A stretch of 45,039 bases of DNA from a virus. Below the pieces are notes generated by a model. The model was not told where the DNA came from. It saw nothing but the letters and a program-made list of their open reading frames with translations, and did no database searches. The translations under genes and the position numbers were made by a program. The number at the start of each line of letters is the position of its first letter. Positions within the stretch are counted from its first letter, which is position 1. The DNA is taken from positions 1 to 45,039 of the IMG/VR virus record IMGVR_UViG_3300033571_006088; one strand, given 5' to 3'. This document shows positions 41,243 to 45,039 of the stretch, piece by piece.

Positions 41243-41458
41243 CTATACATCAATCTCAGCAAGTTTCTTCTTATTGCGTAGTTCTGTGATAAGGATTTGC
41301 AGTTCAATTATATCTTGCCTGCAATCTTCCAGATCCTCACACATAATTTCATATTGATAGTCAGACTTACACCTACGAATTTGTTTAGTCAGTTTATCAT
41401 ACTTTTTCTTTGCATCTTTCAGATCTTTTTCGTACTCTTGAATTGACTTGTAGTTCAT
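41243..41458 (-). CDS. Coiled-coil early protein, 71 aa
   Basis: MNYKSIQEYEKDLKDAKKKY then heptad-like helices (DLEDCRQDIIELQILITELR). The entire protein is predicted helical and likely dimeric. No family recognised. ATGA overlap with the membrane-protein gene upstream. The stop lies 4 bp before the IR of P11. Confidence 0.75.
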   Translation of the reverse strand: MNYKSIQEYEKDLKDAKKKYDKLTKQIRRCKSDYQYEIMCEDLEDCRQDIIELQILITELRNKKKLAEIDV

Positions 41459-41580
41459 TTGATGAGAGGAGAATTGAAATAGCGACGGAACACAGTGACA
41501 ACAATAATGGCAGTGCTAATGACACCAACCAGACCAAGGAAGGTAACAGCATCACCTGTGAAATTGTAGGTATTAGGCAT
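41455..41580 (-). CDS. Single-pass membrane protein, 41 aa
   Basis: MPNTYNFTGDAVTFLGLVGV then ISTAIIVVTVFRRYFNSPLI. One membrane helix followed by a basic RRY, so N-out/C-in orientation is likely. The start is 15 nt after the predicted transcript start of P12, preceded by an A-rich leader (AAAAAACAA). Coupled to the coiled-coil gene; the pair could be a membrane-anchored complex (inference). Confidence 0.7.
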   Translation of the reverse strand: MPNTYNFTGDAVTFLGLVGVISTAIIVVTVFRRYFNSPLIK

Positions 41581-41601
41581 TTGTTTTTTGATTACTTTGT
41601 A

Positions 41602-41660
41602 ATGATAGCAGAGTTAAGAGGAAAAGTCAAGTGATAGTGGACAGTGGTGAAACTGTCCAC
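41602..41660 (-). promoter_or_regulatory. Early regulatory cassette P12 with a different inverted repeat
   Basis: TTGACT (41625-41630), 17 bp, TATCAT (41602-41607) with TGC before it. ATTAC-N3-GTAAT (41591-41603) overlaps the -10. Upstream is a perfect 9-bp inverted repeat GTGGACAGT-N6-ACTGTCCAC (41637-41660) whose centre is at the same distance from the -10 as in all other cassettes although the sequence differs. It is inside the 3' end of the 105-aa gene. Confidence 0.82.
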
Positions 41661-41931
41661 GCTGGACAAGAATCTTACGAATTTCATTATATGCAAACTG
41701 TTGCACTTTCTTATCAGTTGCATTATCTAGCACATAATACATCTTGGTCAAATAGTCATCTGGAGTTGTAACTTTAACAACCTTTGCTTTAGTTACACCA
41801 AGACCAGAAATAGGAGAACCTGCCTTAGTTTTAGGACGACCAAAGTTGCCAGTAACATTACCTTGAGTACGCAATTTAGGTTTAATCTTAGAAAGATTGG
41901 AAGTTGCGAAGTTCATCTGTTTTTCATTCAT
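41614..41931 (-). CDS. Hypothetical basic protein, 105 aa
   Basis: MNEKQMNFATSNLSKIKPKL then GRPKTKAGSPISGLGVTKAK; the C-terminal half is helical (YLTKMYYVLDNATDKKVQQF). The N-terminal half is basic and Gly/Pro-rich and could bind nucleic acid. The ATG at 41929-41931 is at the predicted start of the P13 transcript; Met6 is an alternative. The last 16 codons include the IR and -35 of cassette P12. Confidence 0.73.
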   Translation of the reverse strand: MNEKQMNFATSNLSKIKPKLRTQGNVTGNFGRPKTKAGSPISGLGVTKAKVVKVTTPDDYLTKMYYVLDNATDKKVQQFAYNEIRKILVQRGQFHHCPLSLDFSS

Positions 41932-41995
41932 ACAAGTATGATAGCACAGAAACTGCCTCTGTGCTCTTTTACTGTGCCACTTCTACAAGTGTCCT
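41928..41995 (-). promoter_or_regulatory. Early regulatory cassette P13
   Basis: IR (41974-41995; core CACTT-N4-AAGTG), second perfect repeat AGCACAGA-N7-TCTGTGCT (41943-41965), TGC-TATCAT (-10 at 41938-41943), palindrome TCATACTTGTATGA (41928-41941). The upstream gene's TAG stop (41983-41985) is in the IR loop. It controls the 105-aa gene. Confidence 0.85.
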
Positions 41996-42180
41996 GATGG
42001 GTTCTTCAATGTCCCAAAGTGTTCCCTGCTAGCTATTTTTACAGTGTATCCGGGATAATACTTTTCTACTAGGTATGGTAGACCATAAAGTGCAATTTGT
42101 CCATGTCCATCCCAATTAACCCAAACAATTTTTTGAATACAATCAACTACATGTTCATAAGGAAATTTAGTTTTCATCAT
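41983..42180 (-). CDS. Hypothetical 65-aa protein
   Basis: MMKTKFPYEHVVDCIQKIVW then GQIALYGLPYLVEKYYPGYT. Likely small alpha/beta protein; no family recognised. It overlaps the 60-aa gene by 14 bp. Its last codons (GHL) and TAG are part of the inverted repeat of P13. Last gene of the P14 operon. Confidence 0.72.
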   Translation of the reverse strand: MMKTKFPYEHVVDCIQKIVWVNWDGHGQIALYGLPYLVEKYYPGYTVKIASREHFGTLKNPSGHL

Positions 42181-42349
42181 TCACTCTTTGAATGTCATCT
42201 ACTGCACTCTGGAGTTTGTTATACAATCTATTGAAACTTACTTTACCACTACTCTCCATGAGTTTCTGTTCCTTTTTAGACAGCAACTGTAGTGCACTCT
42301 TAAGTGCATCTAGTTCATCCAAGTTCAATCGCACAAAATCTTCAGTCAT
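42167..42349 (-). CDS. Hypothetical helical protein, 60 aa
   Basis: MTEDFVRLNLDELDALKSAL then LLSKKEQKLMESSGKVSFN; ends LQSAVDDIQRVNDEN. All helical. The ATG at 42347-42349 overlaps the previous TGA (ATGA); a TTG three codons upstream is not needed. Similar short helical proteins occur in cyanophages; function unknown. Confidence 0.74.
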   Translation of the reverse strand: MTEDFVRLNLDELDALKSALQLLSKKEQKLMESSGKVSFNRLYNKLQSAVDDIQRVNDEN

Positions 42350-42543
42350 TGTTTCCAAAGTTCCTCAATCAGTAGTTTAACATCTTCAACTAACAGTTTA
42401 TCACTGTCATGTTGTTTATAGAATGTTTTGAGCATACATTCCAATGCCATTGCTTGTAAATGACTCATGGTAATTGGTCCACCATGAGTCATAGATGAAC
42501 ATTCATCATTGTAAAAATAATTATATCTTTCAATCAATTTCAT
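42346..42543 (-). CDS. Hypothetical 65-aa protein
   Basis: MKLIERYNYFYNDECSSMTH then LQAMALECMLKTFYKQHDSD. Helical C-terminus (LLVEDVKLLIEELWKQ). ATGA overlaps on both sides, middle of a five-gene operon. No family recognised. Confidence 0.72.
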   Translation of the reverse strand: MKLIERYNYFYNDECSSMTHGGPITMSHLQAMALECMLKTFYKQHDSDKLLVEDVKLLIEELWKQ

Positions 42544-42746
42544 TTAACAATGTTCCAATGTGGATCATTTACTTTATCAACCCAGAAAAAGTATTTCTTG
42601 TTGATTGATGCAAGAAATAGTTGTTTATCATTCTCTTGCTCTACATGACAACCATGAAGTTTGTCCATCATGTTAGCAAACCTATTCTTTGCTTTACTAG
42701 AAATAGGTTCAACATTTACCATTTTACGTTTCACTTTAGTTTGCAT
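42540..42746 (-). CDS. Hypothetical basic protein, 68 aa
   Basis: MQTKVKRKMVNVEPISSKAK then FLASINKKYFFWVDKVNDPH. Basic N-terminus and a beta-like C-terminal half. The ATG at 42744-42746 overlaps the preceding TGA by one base; a TTG start one codon upstream is not needed. No family recognised. Confidence 0.72.
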   Translation of the reverse strand: MQTKVKRKMVNVEPISSKAKNRFANMMDKLHGCHVEQENDKQLFLASINKKYFFWVDKVNDPHWNIVK

Positions 42747-43156
42747 CAATTAACTCCACAAAAAGACCACCAAGGTTGATCTACACCTACAGTATCATCA
42801 AAAGTGTAAATAAACTCACAACCACAATTCTTAGCATACTTGTACATTTTCTGATGATTTGTGAAATGCTTGGGATAGATAATATCCTCATCAGTTTCAC
42901 CCCTTTCAAAATAGTAAAGAGGTTGTTCTTCACGAGTATTAGTATACGCATCCTCCTTGAAAGTAGATTCCCAAGTAGTATTTGTCTTGAGAGATGACAT
43001 ATCACCACCATCAATAAGATCAACAACCTTACTGCGTGCCTGATAATCTTCCTTTAGAATCTTACCATTGTGCTCAACATAACCATCCCAATGGCAATAC
43101 ACACCAGAATAAGTATTGTCTTTGTGTTTGATTGTAATGAAACTGCGAGTTCCCAT
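42746..43156 (-). CDS. Conserved phage protein, MGTRSxIxIKH...YCHWDGY family
   Basis: 136 aa. MGTRSFITIKHKDNTYSGVY followed by CHWDGYVEHNGKIL is the signature of a family spread across phages and bacteria, with VVDLIDGGDMSSL (about residues 44-56) as a second block. Function unknown to me; the conserved CHWDG suggests a catalytic or binding site. First gene of the P14 operon with a 16-nt leader. Confidence 0.83.
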   Translation of the reverse strand: MGTRSFITIKHKDNTYSGVYCHWDGYVEHNGKILKEDYQARSKVVDLIDGGDMSSLKTNTTWESTFKEDAYTNTREEQPLYYFERGETDEDIIYPKHFTNHQKMYKYAKNCGCEFIYTFDDTVGVDQPWWSFCGVN

Positions 43157-43168
43157 GTGTTTTATTGA

Positions 43169-43236
43169 TTACAAAGTAATCATAGCATACTGTCAAGGCA
43201 TTTGGGGGTTTGGTGTGCCAGTTTAGAAAGTGTCCT
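43169..43236 (-). promoter_or_regulatory. Early regulatory cassette P14 (variant)
   Basis: TGC-TATGAT (-10 at 43179-43184) and IR (43215-43236) at the standard 36-bp offset. The palindrome is TGATTAC-N3-GTAATCA (43166-43182, perfect 7-bp arms). TTGACA (43191-43196) with TGTAAT 17 bp downstream is an alternative promoter reading. The upstream gene ends inside the IR. It controls the 136-, 68-, 65-, 60- and 65-aa genes. Confidence 0.8.
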
Positions 43237-43402
43237 GATAATACATATCCTCTTCATATTTTACATAATCAGTTTGGAGATAGTTGAAGAACTCTCCATC
43301 ATCATACAACATAGTATAGCACCATTCATCAAAACATTCCCAAATCCAATACCAACCAGAATGGAGTTTCTCAAAGACATTCATAGGACGATTGTATTTC
43401 AT
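43223..43402 (-). CDS. Hypothetical aromatic-rich protein, 59 aa
   Basis: MKYNRPMNVFEKLHSGWYWI then WECFDEWCYTMLYDDGEFF. Very rich in Trp and Tyr. The ATG at 43400-43402 overlaps the previous TGA (ATGA), which decides the start over the upstream TTG/ATG options. The last codons (QDTF, TAA) run into the inverted repeat of P14. No family recognised. Confidence 0.74.
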   Translation of the reverse strand: MKYNRPMNVFEKLHSGWYWIWECFDEWCYTMLYDDGEFFNYLQTDYVKYEEDMYYQDTF

Positions 43403-43608
43403 TTCTTCACCCAAGTGCATCCTAAACAAATCCTCATCATAAACCTCACAAACCTATTAGGCACTTGTCCTTCTACTGGTGTATAACACATTCCCATACC
43501 ACCAGGACGATTACCGAAAAGATAACAAGTCCAGTTAGATAGTTTTGGTTGTGTGATAAAGTATGTGTTTGATTTATCGTAATAATTGGGAAAAGTATAT
43601 TCAGTCAT
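43399..43608 (-). CDS. Hypothetical 69-aa protein
   Basis: MTEYTFPNYYDKSNTYFITQ then WTCYLFGNRPGGMGMCYTPV. Three Cys, aromatic-rich, probably beta. ATGA overlaps at both ends. It belongs to the right-hand operon whose promoter is outside the window. No family recognised. Confidence 0.73.
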   Translation of the reverse strand: MTEYTFPNYYDKSNTYFITQPKLSNWTCYLFGNRPGGMGMCYTPVEGQVPNRFVRFMMRICLGCTWVKK

Positions 43609-43832
43609 TTACAGTCCCTCTCACAATCAAAGTCAATATATTCTACCACAGGTTTCCTCAAATAATTGCAAAGGTGTTCCTGTGCTTCTTCCAGAGTAGC
43701 ATATCCACCATCACCACTATAAATTGTACCACCAAAGATATTCCTCCACCAAAGGGGTGCTATGATTTTCTGTTGTGGGTAATACCTTTCAGTGTCATTA
43801 TAAATTACTTTTTTTATACGATATTGAGTCAT
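43605..43832 (-). CDS. Conserved small phage protein, 75 aa
   Basis: MTQYRIKKVIYNDTERYYPQ then PLWWRNIFGGTIYSGDGGYA, followed by a TLEEAQEHLCNYL helix. A beta sheet with WW, then a Gly-rich turn and a helix beginning TLEEAQ, is a recurrent phage small-protein pattern of unknown role. ATGA overlaps at both ends. Confidence 0.76.
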   Translation of the reverse strand: MTQYRIKKVIYNDTERYYPQQKIIAPLWWRNIFGGTIYSGDGGYATLEEAQEHLCNYLRKPVVEYIDFDCERDCK

Positions 43833-44068
43833 TTTGGGCAGTGTAGAAAGTATTTGTATTCAGAAAGCATAGTATATTGCCACTGAACTAAATCACAACC
43901 TTGATATTCACTGACAACTGTAAAAGTTCCGTGCTTCTCAACTGGTTCTGCAACTGGTTGTGGTGCTTCTGGTTGTTTGAAACTATCAAGGATAGCAGGT
44001 GCCATAAAATACAGGGCAGCAAGACAAAATCCAGTGACTAATCCAAGTGTGTATTGTGGGTATTTCAT
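43829..44068 (-). CDS. Membrane-anchored small protein, 79 aa
   Basis: MKYPQYTLGLVTGFCLAALY then FMAPAILDSFKQPEAPQPVA. One N-terminal membrane helix (residues about 7-27), a Pro/Glu-rich linker, then a C-terminal beta-like domain with two Cys (QGCDLVQWQ, FLHCPK). It could be exported with a lipoprotein-like or anchor topology. ATGA overlaps at both ends. Function unknown. Confidence 0.76.
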   Translation of the reverse strand: MKYPQYTLGLVTGFCLAALYFMAPAILDSFKQPEAPQPVAEPVEKHGTFTVVSEYQGCDLVQWQYTMLSEYKYFLHCPK

Positions 44069-44286
44069 CGTAGTTTTCTCTTAATTTTGTTGAGACAGTC
44101 ATTGAAACCTTCTACAGTACATTCAACATATACATTTTGAGAACCAGCAGCAGATTGTTCTTTAGGCAACCATTCTTCAATAGCATCTACAAGTTCCTGA
44201 AGTGATGTTTCTTTCTTGGTGAAGACATCATCCCACCAGTCAGCAATCACATCATAAAGAGTTTGTTTGTCTAATTCATCAATCAT
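44065..44286 (-). CDS. Hypothetical acidic protein, 73 aa
   Basis: MIDELDKQTLYDVIADWWDD then LQELVDAIEEWLPKEQSAAG; ends FNDCLNKIKRKLR. Helical and acidic with a basic tail. Similar short WWDD-containing proteins occur in cyanophages. ATGA overlaps at both ends. Function unknown. Confidence 0.75.
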   Translation of the reverse strand: MIDELDKQTLYDVIADWWDDVFTKKETSLQELVDAIEEWLPKEQSAAGSQNVYVECTVEGFNDCLNKIKRKLR

Positions 44287-44546
44287 TTGTTTCTCCTATA
44301 CCATTCAAAGTTGCGTGGTTTTGTATCAATCACATCCATACTAATCTCAAACCACTTCCAACGAAATGTAAATCCAAACAACTGAGTGCTCCCAATACTC
44401 ATAATCAACAAAGGGAATATTTCAGTGGCAGGAAACTCATCCCACTGGACTGTAATATCCAACAGAGCAAACTTTGGGGATGTGAGAACTTGGAAGAACC
44501 ATTCCTTTCCATAGTCCTGATAGGTTTCATAATCAAAGAGTTTCAT
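44283..44546 (-). CDS. Hypothetical aromatic-rich protein, 87 aa
   Basis: MKLFDYETYQDYGKEWFFQV then IFPLLIMSIGSTQLFGFTFR. A central hydrophobic strand or helix is flanked by aromatic segments. ATGA overlaps at both ends of the gene. No family recognised. Confidence 0.74.
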   Translation of the reverse strand: MKLFDYETYQDYGKEWFFQVLTSPKFALLDITVQWDEFPATEIFPLLIMSIGSTQLFGFTFRWKWFEISMDVIDTKPRNFEWYRRNK

Positions 44547-44725
44547 AATGTTTCATCACTATAATTAATCCATAAATTATCACCACCAATGTTCAGGTGA
44601 TACATCTTACCATTGTTTAGATAGATTCCTAACCATACTGCTTTGTTTGGTTCCATTACTTCATAATGCACCATCTTTACATCTTCTAGAACAATCTCAT
44701 CTGGGTTCTTTACAAATCTTGTCAT
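44543..44725 (-). CDS. Hypothetical 60-aa protein
   Basis: MTRFVKNPDEIVLEDVKMVH then NKAVWLGIYLNNGKMYHLNI. Probably all-beta. The leader contains CAGGA about 13 nt before the ATG. It starts a seven-gene ATGA-coupled run ending at 43223. No family recognised. Confidence 0.72.
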   Translation of the reverse strand: MTRFVKNPDEIVLEDVKMVHYEVMEPNKAVWLGIYLNNGKMYHLNIGGDNLWINYSDETL

Positions 44726-44770
44726 TTTAGTTGTTTTCCTGATAAATGGCGTTTATTGGGAATCCTGATA

Positions 44771-44929
44771 TTATGCAAGACTTCTCAATACTTTACGAAG
44801 AAACTGAATAGAACCATAAAACTCTTCTCCATCTTGTCCACCAATCACAATCCAATCAATCTCTTCTAGTGCTAGTTGGATCTTTTAATCTCTGGTAAGA
44901 TCTTCAAAATCTTTTTCAATTTCAGTCAT
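44771..44929 (-). pseudogene. Small gene interrupted by an in-frame TAA
   Basis: ATG at 44927-44929 opens MTEIEKDFEDLTRD, then TAA (44885-44887), then the same frame continues KIQLALEEIDWIVIGGQDGE and on to a second TAA at 44771-44773. The two parts together look like one cyanophage-type small helical protein of about 52 aa; the second part has no good start of its own. Either a nonsense mutation, an assembly error, or readthrough. It overlaps the preceding gene by 8 bp. Confidence 0.6.
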
Positions 44930-45039
44930 TTTTCTTATAAAACTCTATTTTAAGTTGAGTAATGAGTAAATCAACTTTATCTTCAATACGAGTAAGTCGT
45001 TCCTCAATCGTATCTATACGATACTCATCAATTGCTTCT
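44922..45039 (-). CDS. Small coiled-coil protein, C-terminal part
   Basis: Open frame entering from the right edge: EAIDEYRIDTIEERLTRIED then KVDLLITQLKIEFYKKND, stop TGA at 44922-44924. The heptad pattern predicts a coiled coil, as in many short cyanophage proteins (ERLxRIExKVDxLI). The N-terminus is outside the window. It overlaps the start of the interrupted gene. Confidence 0.65.
   Translation of the reverse strand, partial: EAIDEYRIDTIEERLTRIEDKVDLLITQLKIEFYKKND

Noticed and set aside
34323-43236. Cassette repeats as a CRISPR array
   Set aside because: Copies are 0.3 to 3 kb apart with genes between them, diverged in the middle and promoter-linked; not a regular repeat-spacer array.

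Overview
The window is a contiguous piece of a T4-like myovirus genome. It is almost certainly a marine cyanophage (Kyanoviridae type) infecting Synechococcus or Prochlorococcus. The evidence is an AT-rich genome, T4-type tail, baseplate and neck genes in T4 order (25, 6, 8, a 10-like protein, 13, 14, 15, 16), several cyanophage-typical small genes, giant baseplate-associated proteins, and AATAAATA late-promoter motifs. Every gene I support is on the minus strand, so transcription runs from high to low coordinates. No auxiliary photosynthesis gene is present.

Late/structural half (1 to about 31.5 kb). Reading in the direction of transcription: a DxD glycosyltransferase and three small genes; gp25 and gp6 (baseplate wedge); a 2,784-aa YHYH-containing protein; a 1,022-aa virion protein; gp8; a 2,144-aa DUF4815-type protein; two small proteins; gp13 and gp14 (neck); a collagen-like fibre protein; a subtilisin-like S8 peptidase with a C-terminal cupredoxin-like domain; gp15 (tail sheath stabiliser); gp16 (small terminase); a DUF5661/DUF6321-like protein; a protein starting with a T4-type capsid-targeting sequence; and a partial structural gene at the left edge. 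Genes are nearly gap-free.

A 0.7-kb non-coding segment (32.55 to 33.24 kb) contains eight exact TTTTCCACA DnaA-box sequences, counting two in the neighbouring gene. Five are in one orientation, at spacings close to multiples of the DNA helical repeat. Two good sigma70-type promoters point outward from the main cluster. It is the best candidate in the window for a replication origin or a host-DnaA-binding decoy.

Early/accessory half (33.2 to 45.0 kb). About forty tiny genes sit in short, tightly coupled operons. They include an ArdA-like antirestriction protein, a HAD-family phosphatase, an MGME1-like PD-(D/E)XK nuclease, tRNA-Thr(UGU), tRNA-Arg(UCU), and several very small membrane peptides. 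Fourteen operons are preceded by the same kind of regulatory cassette: an inverted repeat (usually GTGCCA-N10-TGGCAC), an extended -10 promoter (TGC-TATCAT), and in most cases a palindrome (TCATACATGTATGA) that contains the start codon. The IR-to-promoter spacing is identical in all fourteen although the DNA between is diverged. In eleven the ATG falls at the predicted transcription start, so leaderless mRNAs are predicted. I regard this dispersed regulon as the most interesting feature of the window.

Limits: all calls are by eye from sequence. DUF names and homologies are from memory and were not checked against a database.
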